From: Anolis sagrei
Lineage: Eukaryota > Chordata > Lepidosauria > Squamata > Anolidae
Length of the DNA: 64,000 bases
Reading direction: 5' to 3'
Assembly (NCBI RefSeq): GCF_037176765.1
Contig: NC_090021.1
Span: 146,439,074 to 146,503,073 of the forward strand
Made by a program: the position numbers and the translations under genes. Under the pieces are notes generated by a model. The model ran no database searches and had not been told where the DNA came from. It was given only the letters and a program-made list of their open reading frames with translations. This document shows, in pieces, positions 1-11,659 of the stretch (within the stretch, counting starts at the first letter, position 1; every line of letters begins with the position of its first letter).

Positions 1-98
1 GCACAAAATCACATATATACATAAACACACATATATACACAAATATATACACACACATATATGCATAAATATACACACAAAACACATATGCACAGACT
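1..98. repeat. AT-rich CA/TA microsatellite
   Basis: Imperfect alternation of acacac and atatat blocks fills the left edge of the window. It is simple sequence inside PLCB1 intron 1 with no coding signal. Confidence 0.8.
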
Positions 99-197
99 GG
101 GCCACAGCAACACGTGGCAGGGGACAGCTAGTCAACTCATAAAATGCAATGGCATAATCAAGGGAAAACAACTGTCTTAATGTAGTAAAAAAATGCC

Positions 198-352
198 AGC
201 ATGATGTAGCATGTTTGGAGCATTGGATTACAATTCTGGAGACCAGGGTTCAAATTCCCACTTGGTCATATATACCTTGGATAAGTCACACTCCCTCAGC
301 CTCAGCAGAAGGCCAAGGCAAACCTCCTCTCAAGAAAACCCAAAAGCCAGAA
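198..352 (+). repeat. MIR-like (CORE/tRNA-type) SINE
   Basis: The copy shows the MIR-type order: a tRNA-like B-box region (GGGTTCAAATTCC), then a 'CTTGGATAAGTCACACTC' segment and an 'AAGGCAAACCTCCTCT' tail. A second copy with the same layout lies near 48424. Old and diverged; family assignment is by remembered consensus. Confidence 0.6.
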
Positions 353-771
353 ATATATACACACTCAACTATTTTTTCCCTAAGTTGTGGAGGCACACAA
401 CTATTTTTTCCTAAGGAAAGACCATGAGAGAAAGGGTTAAAGATGCCGCCCTTGGCTAGGTAAGTAGCACTAAGCTGCTATCATCATCCCCATCTCCCAT
501 TTTTGGAGACTGAGCCTCAAGGCATCATATACCTAAAACAGAGAAAGGCTAAAAATAGTATGAATGACATAAAGCAAATTCTTTATGCCAGAACAAATCA
601 CAGGGCTGTTCAGTTGTCCTGATGCTGATATTTTAAAATTGGCCAATCACACAGAGAAATATCTGAACCTGGTGCTTAAAAAATGAAGATAAATCTGGGG
701 CCAGGCTGTCCTCTCTGAGAAGGAGGAAGAAGCACAACTGAAAAAGCTTTTTTGAAAGGATTCTCTGTGAT
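353..771. other. No recognised feature
   Basis: AT-rich PLCB1 intron 1 sequence. I see no coding, RNA or clear repeat structure here. Confidence 0.5.
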
Positions 772-1790
772 GTGTGCCAGGCAGCTGTGATGGACTGGAT
801 GAGGGCTAATAAGCTGAGGCTTCATCCAGACAAGACAGAGGTCCTCCTTGTCAGTCACGAGGCCAATTGGGGTATAGGGTGGCAACCTGTGCTCAACGGG
901 GTTACACTCCCCCTGAGGACACAGGTTCGCAGCCTGGGAGTCCTCCTGGACTCAGCACTGACACTTGAAGCTCAGGTGTTGGCGATGGCTGGAAGGGCCT
1001 TCACACAGCTAAAACTTGTGTACCACCCGCAACCATACCTCGAAAAACCTGACTTGGCCATGGTGGTCCATGCCTTAGTTACATCTAGAATGGATTACTA
1101 CAACACCCTACCCAGGGAAATTCAATCTTTTCAAAGGGAGCTGAAGACATGGCTATTCCAGCAGGACTTTGATAATGACTATGATATCAGCCAAACTGGA
1201 TAATCAAGAAGTTTTTACCCTGTTTTAATACTGTTCTTTTTAACCTGTTTTATGGTTGAGTCATATCTGATTTGTACTACTTGCTTTAACTAAAACTTAT
1301 TAGGAGCTCCTGGTAGCGCAATTGTGCCAGCAGGACTGAAGGTTGACAGGTCACAGGTTCGAATCCGGGGAGAGCATGGATGACCTCCCTCTGTCAGCAA
1401 TGGCTCCCTATGCAGGGACATGAGAGAAGCCTCCCACAAGGATGGTAAAACATCAAAACATCTGGGTGTGTCCTGGGCAACGTCCTTGCAGACGGCCAAT
1501 TCTCTCACTCTAGAAATGACTTGCAGTTCCTCAAGTCGCTCCTAACACAAAAAAAAAATCAAACCTGAAACTTATTGACGTGTTTTATTGGTTATTTTAT
1601 TTAATTGAGCTGTCTATGTTAATTATGCTGCCCTTATTTCATGTTAATTGGTGCTTTTTATGATTTTTTGCAAATATTGTTGAATTTGAGGTGTTGGGAG
1701 TTGCACTTTTGTAGTGATATTCTGTAAGCTGCCCAGAGTCCCTTTTGAGAGATGGTGGCAGGATATAATTCAAGTCATTATTGTTGTTGT
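772..1790 (+). repeat. L2-like LINE fragment, internally deleted, split by a SINE
   Basis: An open stretch at 772-1203 encodes the RT connection/thumb region of an L2-like LINE (motifs 'WMRANKLRLHPDKTEVLLVS' and 'MVVHALVTSRMDYYN'), then jumps straight to the C-terminal 'LPREIQSF..LKTWLFQQ' segment. Compared with the longer copy near 21239-22282 about 125 residues are missing between the two, so this copy carries an internal deletion. The 3' untranslated part resumes at 1568 after a SINE insertion and ends with the family tail (GTAAGCTGCCCAGAGTCCC, then ATTGTTGTTG). Confidence 0.75.
1302..1567 (+). repeat. Sauria-type SINE inserted in the L2 copy
   Basis: tRNA-like head (GGAGCTCCTGGTAGCGCA, B box GGTTCGAATCC) and the squamate SINE tail 'CTCAAGTCGCTCCTAACAC' followed by an A run. 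The 9-bp direct repeat AAACTTATT at 1293-1301 and 1568-1576 is the target-site duplication, which also closes the L2 sequence on either side. Confidence 0.85.
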
Positions 1791-1904
1791 TATTCAGAGG
1801 AAGATATTCAATTTGTTATTTTGAGGTTTAAAAGCAGGTTCGTGTTGAGATCACAAGCAATATAAAGGTTTTAAATAGCAGTGGTGGGAATTATGTGGTT
1901 TTCC

Positions 1905-2665
1905 GATATTTTATTTATTTTTATTTATTTATTTATTATTCGAACTTATATGCCGCCACTCCCCTGGGGCTCGGAGCGGCTTACAAGAATGACTAAAATC
2001 TAACACAATTTAAAACAATTTAAAAACAGCAATATCAACAATCAAAGGCCTGTCGAAACAGGTATGTCTTACATGCCCTGCGGAAAGCTGATAAGTCCTG
2101 CAAGGCACGGACTTCAGGTGGCAGAGTATTCCAGTGTGATGGTGCCACTGCTGTAAAGGCTCTGTGTCTGGTTGCTGTTAGACGCAAGGTCTTGACACTG
2201 GGAATTTCCAATAGATCTTGGTCCTCAGAACGGCGGGATCTCTGGAGTTGGTAGGGGGTGAGGCGGTCCCTCAAGTACATCAGCCCCAGACCACGCAAGG
2301 CCTTAAAGGTGAATACCATCACTTTGAAAGTGAGTTCCATCACTATTGCTAGACATCTGCTCCCAGCATTATTCACTTTTAATCAAGCTAGCAAGGGCTG
2401 CTGGGATTTAAACTTGGATAATGTCAGTTTTATAAGTTAAAATCAGCACTTTGATTTGAGCCCAGATACCTACTGGAAGTCATTCAAATGGGCCAGTGTT
2501 TGTTTCATATGAGCAGACTTTCCATTTCCCGTGAACAAACTGAACTGCTACAACTGTGCACTGACTGCATCTTCAAAGGCAACCGCTGGTATAGCATGCT
2601 AAAGTAATCTAACCTGGAAGTGACCAGAGCACACACTGCCAGAGCTAGGTAAACAAATGGTCTGT
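1905..2665 (-). repeat. L2-like LINE fragment (RT C-terminus and 3' UTR)
   Basis: Minus-strand frame at 2035-2376 contains 'AFTAVAPSHWNTLPPEVRAL' and 'FRRACKTYLFRQAFDC', the usual C-terminal motifs of this LINE group. The 3' untranslated tail, read from 1920 to 2035, has the TATTTATT and 'cgccactcccctggggctcg' segment. Upstream parts to about 2665 still show degraded RT text. A different subfamily from the 772 copy. Confidence 0.7.
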
Positions 2666-3196
2666 CTCAATATCAGGTAATTCTGTGAAGTAAAGGAGAA
2701 CAAATATGCAGCCGTTACACTTAGGTCTGCAGGTCTGAAACCAAGACTGCAGAGAGAAATTATTTCAGTTACAGCACTGGTGCTCTTTGAGCAAGTTGGC
2801 TGTGAAGAAGGGAGCTTGCCTCCTAAGCAATCTGGTATGTTTTATGCAGGGTTTTCAGAACACAACCAGGAACATTTTTCATTTAATGTTCTTTCTCATG
2901 AAGCCTTCTGCTCTTTGTCCCACTAGAATTATATTGTAACATGTGGGAGGCTATAGCTTCTTGTTACTAAATAGATCAATTCAGTAAAAAAGGAAAACCT
3001 CTGCTGTTTTCTACAATGGGAATGCCGTTTTTCTGTGTCCTCCCATCCAACCTTCTCCAACCCAAAAAAAGAAATACCTGTCCATTTTCTACACAAAATA
3101 AGTGCTGAGCTGTAAGGATTCTTCTATCTATGATTCTCCTCTCCACATTTGCCAACACTTCAGAAACCAATTTTCCAAACATTCTCCAGATATTTT
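2666..3196. other. No recognised feature
   Basis: Unique-looking intron sequence; nothing assignable. Confidence 0.45.
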
Positions 3197-3199
3197 CAG

Positions 3200-3500
3200 T
3201 AAGAATAACAATAATACTTTATTTCTATACCACTCTATCTCGCAAAAGGGACTCAGAGTTGTGTTCAACAAAAACTCGGCAAACATTTAATGCCTAAGGA
3301 ACGTAACATAATAAAGCATTTCAAAAAATAAACAATCAAATAGTCAACATCATAATATACTTTAAACAATTCAAAGTAGCAGGCAAGAAATTTAAATATG
3401 CAAAATAAAATAACTGAGACACATTTTAATTAACACATTTAAAACATTTTGTACAGTTAACAAAAGGCCACCTGGACAAAGATAAATCTACATGAGCTGT
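3200..3500 (-). repeat. L2-like LINE 3' UTR fragment
   Basis: Reads as the reverse of the family tail: AATAATACTTTATTTCTATACC, then 'gcaaaagggactcagag', followed by AT-rich 3' UTR. No coding part remains. Confidence 0.55.
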
Positions 3501-3568
3501 GTCAGGATTTGAATCAATTCTCCTCCTCCACATATGCTTGAGTACACTAGGTTTTTAACAGCTTCTCA

Positions 3569-3718
3569 GGGCCCTTCCACACAGCCCTATATCTCAGAAT
3601 ATGACGGCAGAAAATCCCACAATATCTGCTTTGAACTGGATTATCTGAGTCCACACTTAGATAATATGGGATTTTCTGCCTTGATATTCTGGGATATGGG
3701 GCTGTGTGGAAGGGCCCT
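3569..3718. repeat. Palindromic MITE (GGGCCCTTCCACAC type)
   Basis: About 150-bp fold-back element with ends GGGCCCTTCCACACAGCC and its reverse complement. The arms contain the conserved 'ATCCCACAATATCTGC' / 'CAGATAATGTGGGATTTT'-like text seen dozens of times in this window. No transposase; superfamily not assignable from the ends alone. Confidence 0.85.
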
Positions 3719-3879
3719 TAGAGGAGAGAAGGGGCAGTTTTCAGTTCTTTCAGGAGGGAGTTCCGGGGGGGGGGGGCGGCAATTAACAGAGAAGGGCCCC
3801 CTTTCTCATTCCCACTAACCACTGTTGAAATGGGGGTGGGACCGAGAGAAGAGCCTCCTCAACAGACTGCAGTGCTCGT

Positions 3880-4375
3880 GTTAGTTTACATGCAGAGACA
3901 GATTTTCAAATAGTCTGATCCATTTAGAGCTTTATAGGTCACAACCAAAACTTTGTATTTAGCCAGGAAGCAGATCGGCAGCCAGTGAAGAAGCCACAAC
4001 ATGGGAGTCATCCTCTCACAGTACCGCGTTTCAGTAACCTGGCTGCTGATCTCTGAACTAATTGCAGCTTCTGAACTGTCTGCAAAGGCAGCCCAACATA
4101 GAGAGCATTACAGTACTCCAAATGGGAAGTAACTAAAGCGTGGACTACCATGGCCAGATCTAGCATCTCAAGATATGGGCACAACTGGCACACAAGTTTT
4201 AAGGCACTCCTGGCCACCACCGATACCTGGGATTGCAGGGTCAGTGATGAATCCAGGATCACCCTCAGACTGCAAACCTGTGTCTTCAGAGGGAGTGCAA
4301 CCCCATCCAACACAGGCTGTAATCCCACACCCTGATCTGCCTTCCGACTGACCAGGAGTACCTCTGTTTTCTATG
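3880..4375 (-). repeat. L2-like LINE fragment
   Basis: Minus-strand frame 4008-4328 carries 'GLQPVLDGVALPLKTQV', 'AMVVHALVTSHLEYCNA' and 'LQLVQRSAARLL', matching the middle of the long copy at 21239-22282. Degraded on both sides. Confidence 0.75.
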
Positions 4376-5099
4376 GATTTATCTTCTACTTATTAGCTCT
4401 CATTCAGTTCATCACTGATGACAGGCACCATTTTCATTCCTACCTAACAGTTTATATAGCTTCTCTCCATTCAAGGTTAAGGAGATGAAAAGCAGATAAA
4501 ACCTAATGACTATAGGGATTAATCAGAGCAGAATCCGTACACAGTGGAAACTATATCATCTGGAGGTAAAGGAGGACTCATTGCATCCCTCCTGTGTTGC
4601 CATTCCCCCCCCCCCCCCCAGCTCAACACTCTTATGTCAAGGTTACACAATGTACATTGCAAATCATTTAAATGCATCACTTATTAATGAAAATATGGGA
4701 GGTGAAATTACATTTTATTCTTACCTGCAATGCTTGGGAACTACAGGTAAGAGCACAGAAAGCTTCACTAATAGCTTATGATTCAAGTGAAACTCCACCA
4801 ACCCCTCCTCTGAATAGACACTTTGTACATATTCTGATACCAAACCAGGTTTACTTTGATATTCCTGCTTAACATGTCGAGCCAAATCAACACATGTTAA
4901 CATTCTGATACTTTACAAATGTATAGAGTTGCCTCACAACTTCAAGATATTGATTTGTTTCTCTGTTTATAGTTTAGTCTGATAGCAGTGTTATGATACT
5001 AGGCCCGCTACCTGTGAGCCATTTGAACAGGAGATGGGGACCTTGAACCTGACATCATGAGCATGTGAGAGCCTGAATTAGGAATAATAATACCTTGAG
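4376..5099. other. No recognised feature
   Basis: Intron sequence containing a short poly-C run (4607-4619). No coding or clear repeat signal. Confidence 0.45.
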
Positions 5100-5116
5100 A
5101 CACCAGATCTGGCCAT

Positions 5117-5440
5117 GGTTGTTCATTCGTTCAGTCATTTCCGACTCTTCATGACCTCATGGACAAGCCTGCGCCAGAGCTCCCTGTCAGCCATCACCAC
5201 CCCCAGCTCCTTCAAAGTCAATCCAGTCACTTCAAGGAGCCCATCCACCCATCTTGCCCTTGGTCGGCCCCTCTTCCTTTTTCCTTCCACTTTCCCCAGC
5301 ATCATTGTCTTCTCTAGGCTTTGCTGTCTCCTCATGATGTGGCCAAAGTACTTCAACTTTGTCTCTAATATCCTTCCCTCCAATGATCAGTCGGGCTTTA
5401 TTTCCGAAAGTATGGACTGGTTGGATCTTTTTGCAGTCCA
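5117..5440 (-). repeat. Bov-B (RTE) LINE fragment
   Basis: The minus strand encodes the C-terminal end of an RTE/Bov-B reverse transcriptase: 'LKYFGHIMRRQQSLEKTMML' followed by 'RGRPRARWVDG'. Bov-B is a hallmark of squamate genomes. It appears inserted in an L2-like fragment: 'GGCCATGGTTGTTCA' before it and 'GGCTATGGTAGTCCA' after it look like a diverged target-site duplication. Confidence 0.75.
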
Positions 5441-5444
5441 AGGC

Positions 5445-5592
5445 ACTGGCTATGGTAGTCCACGCTTTAGTTACTTCCCATTGAATGTTTGCCTTTTATG
5501 TTTGGAATCCACCCTGAGTTCCTTTGGGGAGATAGAGCGGAATATAAATTATTATTATTATTAATATTAATATTATTATTAATAATAATAAA
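5445..5592 (+). repeat. L2-like LINE 3' tail with (ATT)n
   Basis: Short RT remnant (TAGTCCACGCTTTAGTTAC), then 'ccaccctgagttcctttgggg' and an AATATTATT run, the normal 3' end of this LINE group. Confidence 0.65.
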
Positions 5593-5793
5593 TGAAGTCC
5601 TTCTCTGTGAGAGCCGTTCGGCAGTGGAACTCTCTGCCCCGGAGTGTGGTTGAGGCTCCTTCTTTGGAAGCTTTTAAACAGAGGCTGGGTGGCCATCTGT
5701 CAGGGTGATTTGAATGCAATATTCCTGCTTCTTGGCAGGGGGTTGGACTGGATGGCCCATGAGGTCTCTTCCAACTCTTTGATTCTATGATTC
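5593..5793 (+). repeat. CR1 LINE 3' end
   Basis: Contains the CR1 C-terminus and 3' UTR (GCAGTGGAACTCTCTGCCCC, GGCTGGGTGGCCATCTGTC) and ends in the CR1-specific repeated TTGATTCTATGATTCTG motif. Severely 5'-truncated, as is typical for CR1. Confidence 0.9.
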
Positions 5794-6770
5794 TGTCATT
5801 GAAGCACAGCGGACTAACAGTTAGTATCAACCCCCAATCTCAACGTGTCTTAAAGATCATGATACCTATTTCTGACTCTCTCAGAGTCTACCTAGTAACT
5901 ATTCATTTTAAAAAATGGGCAAGAGGATTAATTTCTATTGTATCCTTCATGCTATAAGACAACCACTCACTCAGACACCAATATCAGACTTGTTTACTTT
6001 TTTATAAATCTCTTTCGCCCTTGTAGTCCTCAGGCTGTACCAGCAAAGATATTTTCCATTCTGCTTTGGTATACCTGTTTCTGCTATTCATCAACACTAA
6101 AAATCAAAGCTGGACCAGCAGCCAAATACAGAGAGGGGGACAAGAGAGAAATAAAGAATAAGCAAGCAGTAATAGGAGAGATTCACTTGACTTTAGCACA
6201 ACCTGGGTGTAAACAGATGTATCAGAATCCAACCATGTTCAGCAATTGTCCTTAAATAGATCTAACATCCTCGCTTTGCTAGAGCTGCCAACAGTTGGCT
6301 TCGGGTTTGTCAAACCATTGGGTGTGTCTACTCTTTATAAGACTCAGCATATATTCTCTTTCTGTTCAGAGACAACCTACACATGTCAGAAGTAAATCTA
6401 TAGACGAAACTCATTCGATTGGAGCTGCTGCAGCCAGCAGGAGAAAAGGGACACACATGGTCCCAAATTTCTTCCCCTTCCCTAGCTGCTATTAAATGCT
6501 GAGAGCAAAAGTGTAACTTGATACTTATGGGTTTTTTAACAGTAGTCCTTGGGGCACTATTACACTATGGAGTGTGAAAAAAAGACTTAAAATATCCCCC
6601 ATATTAAATGTTAACATGGTTGCTTTTAGACAAAGAAACAAATGCTAGGAAATCCTATCACAGCTATGTGCATTCAAAATTAGAATACAGGAGTTATTAA
6701 ATATATTGGTTATATGTTTTTAATGGTTTTCCTATGTTTGTTTAATAATATTAAATTGAATATTTTCAAC
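5794..6770. other. No recognised feature
   Basis: Intron sequence without coding or clear repeat signal. Confidence 0.4.
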
Positions 6771-6774
6771 TATT

Positions 6775-6885
6775 TTGATGAATGTATGGCATCAAATTTT
6801 GCCAATTCTGTAAGCCGCCTTGAGTCACTGTAAGGCTGAGAAAGTCGGGCTACAAATGCCATAAATGAATCATAAATAAATTTAT
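6775..6885 (+). repeat. L2-like LINE 3' tail
   Basis: 'TGTAAGCCGCCTTGAGTCAC' followed by 'gaaagtcgggctacaaat' and a TAAATAAAT end. No coding part. Confidence 0.6.
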
Positions 6886-7379
6886 TTTCAGTCCTGAGAC
6901 CATTATGGTGCTAGTTCCCAGGGCTAATTTGTCCCAAGGGACTTTTCAGTTTTGTGAGCGGTTGGTTCTCCTTCTTCCAAGTTTACAAAGCAAGGCAACA
7001 CTTGCAGGACTTAATGTCAACACAGCTTTTCTGCTGCTTGATGCTATGCCAAGAGTATATGCAAAATGAGTTGAGACTACTTGAAATATTTAAAACTGAT
7101 GTAAATAGTGGCTGAATAGCTGCCTCAAATGGTTTTGAAGAATTTGAACCACAAGATAATTGTGCCCATGTTCATGATACTAGTAGTATCTCTTGTAAGA
7201 GACACTAATGTGAGCACTGAATGACTTGGAGCATCCATATCCTGAAATTATGCATTACTGAAATAGGGAATGTGTTCAACTTTAACACATTACCTGGCTG
7301 GAGTAGTGTCTTTATGTTCAGAAGGTTCCTGTCTTTAGTCCCTATCCATCCCTATCTCCTGATCTTAGTATCTTACTTT

Positions 7380-7596
7380 TATCTTGCACATGCGGCCCGC
7401 TCATTGTTATGTTATGTTATTTTATTTTACTGTGTATGATTTTGAATTATCATTTTTTTACTCATATTTTGTATGTATTTTACTGTCTTGTTATTGTGTT
7501 TTGGTCTTACTTTATTGTAATGTGCTGTTGGGCTTGGCCTCATGTAAGCCGCCCCGAGTCCCCATTGGGGAGATGGTGGCGGGGTATTAAATAAAG

Positions 7597-7637
<41 letters not shown>

Positions 7638-7640
7638 CTG
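7380..7640 (+). repeat. L2-like LINE 3' UTR ending in (ATT)n
   Basis: T-rich 3' UTR, then 'GTAAGCCGCCCCGAGTCCCC' and 'ggagatggtggcggggtat', terminating in about 13 ATT units (7598-7637). The tail is well preserved, suggesting a moderate age. Confidence 0.75.
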
Positions 7641-8026
7641 ATCTGTGTATCGTAGTTATTACCTAACACAAGAATGCTCAAACAACCAGACTTGCAAACC
7701 GAGTCAGACTTCTATCGAAACATTCCGTCTGTTCACCATCATTTCCATGTTTATAGAAAAATGCATTCTGGATTTGATCCTCTTGGTGCTCTACACCAGA
7801 GGCACAGAAATCTAAAGATCTGCTTTATTTCTTTATTTCTTTGAACCTTGAGATCCACCAAACAGAGCCAAGTGAAAAGGGTACAAACTTGGAATTAAAT
7901 GATGCAGCATCTTAATCGCATTTTGGCCCTATGCATTCTTTTCCAGTACCGGAGAGAAACACACAGTCCTTTTACCTGAAATTCTACTTTTAGTCATCCC
8001 AGGTTCCTCCATTTCAACAATTTAAT

Positions 8027-8280
8027 TAGGAGCCCCCGGTGGTGCAAAGGGTTAAACCCTTGTGCCGGCTGAACTGCTGACCGAAAGGTCGGTGGTTGAA
8101 GTCTGAGGAGCTCGCCGTCTGTCAGTTCTAGCTTCTCATGTGGGGACATGAGAGAAATCCCCCATACGATGGTAAAACATCTGGGTGTCCCCTGAACAAT
8201 GTCTTTGCAGATAGCCAATTCTCTAACACCTGAAATGACTTGTAGTTTCTCAAGTCACTCCTGACACAGAGAAAAAAAAC
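8027..8280 (+). repeat. Sauria-type SINE
   Basis: tRNA-like head 'GGAGCCCCCGGTGGTGCAAA' with a degraded B box, body 'GACATGAGAGAAATCCCCCA', and the tail 'CTCAAGTCACTCCTGACACA' with an A-rich end. Confidence 0.85.
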
Positions 8281-8375
8281 CCAACTGAATTTAAGTGGAA
8301 AACTTGTTTTTGTTGCTAAATACTTGGAGGTCAGAAACTCTTGATAATCTATTACAAGTCACTCAGACACCTCAG

Positions 8376-9334
8376 AGCTCGAGAGGATTACCTGGGAAGG
8401 AATCTCACTGGAGCACTGCAGCACACCCAAATACCTGGGAGTCACTCTGGACCATGCTCTGACCTACAAGAAGCACTGCCTGAATATCAAGCAAAAAGTG
8501 GGTGCTAGAAATAATATACGAAAGCTGACTGGCACAACCTGGGGATCACAACCAGACACAGTGAAGACCTCTGCCCTTGCGCTATGCTACTCTGCTGCTG
8601 AGTACGCATGCCCAGTGTGGAACACATCTCACCACGCTAAAACAGTGGATGTGGCTCTTAATGAGACATGCCACATTATCACGGGGTGTCTGTGCCCTAC
8701 ACCACTGGAAAATTACACTGCTTAGCCGGTATTGTACCACCTGACATCCGCCGGGAAGTAGCAGCCAATAGTGAAAGGGCCAAGGCAGTGATATCTCCAG
8801 CTCATCCCTTGTTTGGGTATCAGCCAGCATGTTAACGACTTAAATCAAGAAATAGATCTACAGAGACACTCACTGGAACACTTCAGCAAGCGAGAGTCCA
8901 AAACTGGCAGGCTCAAACCCAGAACCTCAACCAACAGCTGATACCAAATGAGAGACTCCCCCCTGGGCACACAGAAGACTGGGCGACCTGGAAGGTGCTG
9001 AACAGACTGCGCTCTGGCACCACAAGATGCAGAGCCAATCTTAAGAAATGGGGTACAAAGTGAAATCCACGGCATGCGAGTGTGGAGAAGAACAAACTAC
9101 AGACCACCTGCTGCAATGCAACCTGAGCCCTGCCACATGCACAAAGGAGGACCTTCTTGCGGCAACACCAGAGGCACTCCAAGTGGCCAGGTACTGGTCA
9201 AAGGACATTTAATCAACTACCAAACTTGCAAATTTTGTGTCTTGTCTGTCTGTCTGTCTGTCTGTTTGTTTGTTTTGTTCTGTTAGAAGTATAATACAAT
9301 TGTCTGGTTGCCTGACACGATAAATAAATAAATA
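8376..9334 (+). repeat. LINE 3' half, copy 1 (RT C-terminus plus CCHC finger)
   Basis: Encodes an RT tail with 'PKYLGVTLDHALTYKKHCLN', 'RKLTGTTWGSQPDTVKTSAL' and 'AAEYACPVWNTSHHAKTVDV', then after breaks a cysteine motif CECGEEQTTDHLLQC. The 3' end is a TGTC/TGTT run and CTGACACGATAAATAAATA. The CxCG...H...C finger at the C-terminus is typical of Jockey/I/RTE-X-like LINEs, but I cannot fix the clade. Several frame breaks are visible. A second copy lies at 17943-18882. Confidence 0.75.
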
Positions 9335-10355
9335 ACTCAGATACCTAATAGAAGATCCCAATCCACTCTCTTTTGCTCAGCCCTTTTACACACTCAAGGG
9401 ACACAAACATGTTATTAATGCTGCTGTTTTGCATGAAATGTCATCTCCACCATTCTTGGACACAAACAGATACCTTATGATTATAATCCAGTGCCTGTAA
9501 CACCAAGCAAACTCAGATTATTAACTGAAGAGACAGCAAAGTCAACTGTACTATAATCTGATTGTGCATTAGAAAGAAAGTGGTATGAACCTCTTAAGGA
9601 CGGAAGGAACACATTTAACACCTTCCTTGGAAAATCTTATGTCTCCATAGCACACATACTGAACTGAGTCTTCAATGTTTCACAGGTCTCCAGTAGCTCT
9701 ACTCATATTCCACTTTTTGTCGTAGTACTTTTCCCACTGAGAAGCTATTTTCAAACTGCTGCATTCTTTGACACCTTCAGAAATCTTTTAATTTAAAAAC
9801 TTTATTAAAACACAACTTCCCATACAGTTTAATTGGCTGTATATAAATACCGACTAGAATCATAAACAAGTCCAACATCTTCCTGGCTAAAGTGGCTTAT
9901 CACTGTTTAAGCCCTGACGGAAATCCTCTTTATCTTAAGCTTTTTAACTGCTGTCTGTGTTTCACAGCTCTTCATAACCGTATCTAGCCAATAAGACCCA
10001 AGATACAGAAACAGCACATTACTGGAAACAGCCACCGTAAATCTAAACCATATTTGTGTCCTTGTTCCCACATATACTGAATATCGACACTATCATTCAA
10101 TCCAGAAAAATCCACTCCAACCAGCCATTTCTTTTAATAGAAATGAAGCATGCACACCTGTTGCCTTCTGAATCTCAGATAGAAGGGGAAAGAAGTATTT
10201 TTTTTTTGTTCTTGCTGGAAACTCTACTTATGAAAACAAATTTTGAGACGTTGGGACCCAACAATGATACTTTAAAAATAAAAATGGAAACCACAATAGA
10301 TTTTAGTTCTTATTTTAAGATAAACATAAAGTGGCCAAATACAGTCGCTAATATA
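9335..10355. other. No recognised feature
   Basis: About 1 kb of AT-rich intron sequence with no coding, RNA or clear repeat signal. Confidence 0.45.
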
Positions 10356-10620
10356 AAGGTAAAGTTTTCCCCTTGACATCAAGTCTAATTGTGTCTGGGG
10401 GGTGGTGCTCATCTCCATCTCTAAGCCAAAGAGCCAGCGTTATCCGTAGATGCCTCCTGGGCCATGTGGACGGCATGACTGCATGGAGTACCATTACCTT
10501 CCCACCAAAGTGGTACCTATTGATCTATTCACATTTGCATGTTTTCAAACTGCTAGGTTGGCAGAAGCTGGGGCTAATAACAGGAGCTCACCCCATCCTG
10601 TGGATTCAGGTTTGGATCAC
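10356..10620 (-). repeat. Squamate tRNA-SINE (second type)
   Basis: On the minus strand: 'GGGCTAACAGCGGG'-like body, 'GTTTGAAAACATGCAAATGTG', 'GGAAGGTAATGGTACTCCAT' and the end 'AAAACTTTACCTTTA'. The same family recurs at 20671-20862 and 38062-38380. The tRNA-like head is lost here. Confidence 0.8.
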
Positions 10621-10644
10621 AGGGGAGTTTTAGATGGTCTGATG

Positions 10645-11430
10645 GTCTTTAGATTTCTGATGGTCTTAGGGATCCTTTTGGCAGAAAAGGCTGAAGATCT
10701 CTCCACCAGTCCTTGTCTTCCTTTTTGGTGTTGGTGAACTATAACTCCCAGAATTCAGAAACAGCCCCCCCCCCCCCCGCAACTCCACCAGTAATCAATG
10801 TTGGCCATGTAGATAGTGTGTCAAGTTTGGTGCAGATCCCTTGTGGGCAGAGCTCAGTGCTATTTTCTTATAGGTGAACTATAAATCCCAGCAACTACAA
10901 TCCCCAAATGTCAAGGTCTATTTTCCCCAAACTCCACCAGTGTTCATATTTGGACATATTGAGTATTTGTGCCAAATTTGGTCCAAATCCATTACTATTT
11001 GAGTCCACAGTGCTCTCTGTGGACTCTGGATGTAGGTGAACTACAACTCCAAAACTCAAGGTCAATGCCCACCAAACCCTTCCAGTATTTTCTGTTGTTC
11101 ATGTGAGTTATGTGTACCAAGTCTAGTTCAATGCCATCATTCCTGGAGTTCAGAATGCTCTTTGATTGTAGGTTAACTATAAATCCCAGCAACTACAACT
11201 CCCAAATGACAAAATCAATCCCCCCTCAACTCCACCAGTATTCAAATCTGGGCGTATTGTATATTTGTATCAAATTTGGTCCAGCATATCAGATATTTAC
11301 ATTTAGATTCATAACAGTAGCAAAATGACAGTTATGAAGTAGCAACGAAAATAATTTTATGGTTTGGGGTCTCCACAACACGAGGAACTTAATTAAGGGG
11401 TTGTGGCATTAGGAAGGTTGAGAAACACTG
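10645..11430 (-). mobile_element. SPIN-like hAT transposon, non-autonomous
   Basis: The minus strand begins CAGTGTTTCTCAACCTTCC (ending at 11430) and continues with 'TAAAATTATTTTCGTTGCTA' and 'ACTTCATAACTG', text I recognise as the SPIN family terminus. The interior is made of degenerate direct repeats of roughly 250 bp, each with 'CCAAATTTGG', 'TACAACTCC' and 'CAGCAACTACAA'. No transposase frame. SPIN elements are known to have entered several tetrapod lineages, including Anolis, by horizontal transfer; membership here is by recall of the consensus. Confidence 0.7.
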
Positions 11431-11659
11431 TTGTAAAGGTATTTACACCTGCAAAGCTATAGGTATAAAAATCAAGTCGATTAGGTAGGCCAGACTGGGA
11501 TCTTTCTTCTGATTTGGTAATTTTCCATACAACATTTCATTTAGTATAGATCGTGACAGGTGACGCCTGAATCCTCAGTTCAAACACACCCAGAACAAGA
11601 ATTCTGGGTGTTTTTGCCTATCCCCTGTCCTTATTAAATAAGGCGAGACAGGGTGAGTT

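Noticed and set aside
772-1203. A 143-codon host gene
   Set aside because: The text is LINE reverse transcriptase with an internal deletion, repeated at 3880, 20998 and 56085.
11580-11612. Terminator-like hairpin (ACACCCAGAA / TTCTGGGTGT)
   Set aside because: A 10-bp stem in a eukaryotic intron next to a SINE remnant has no expected function and may be chance.
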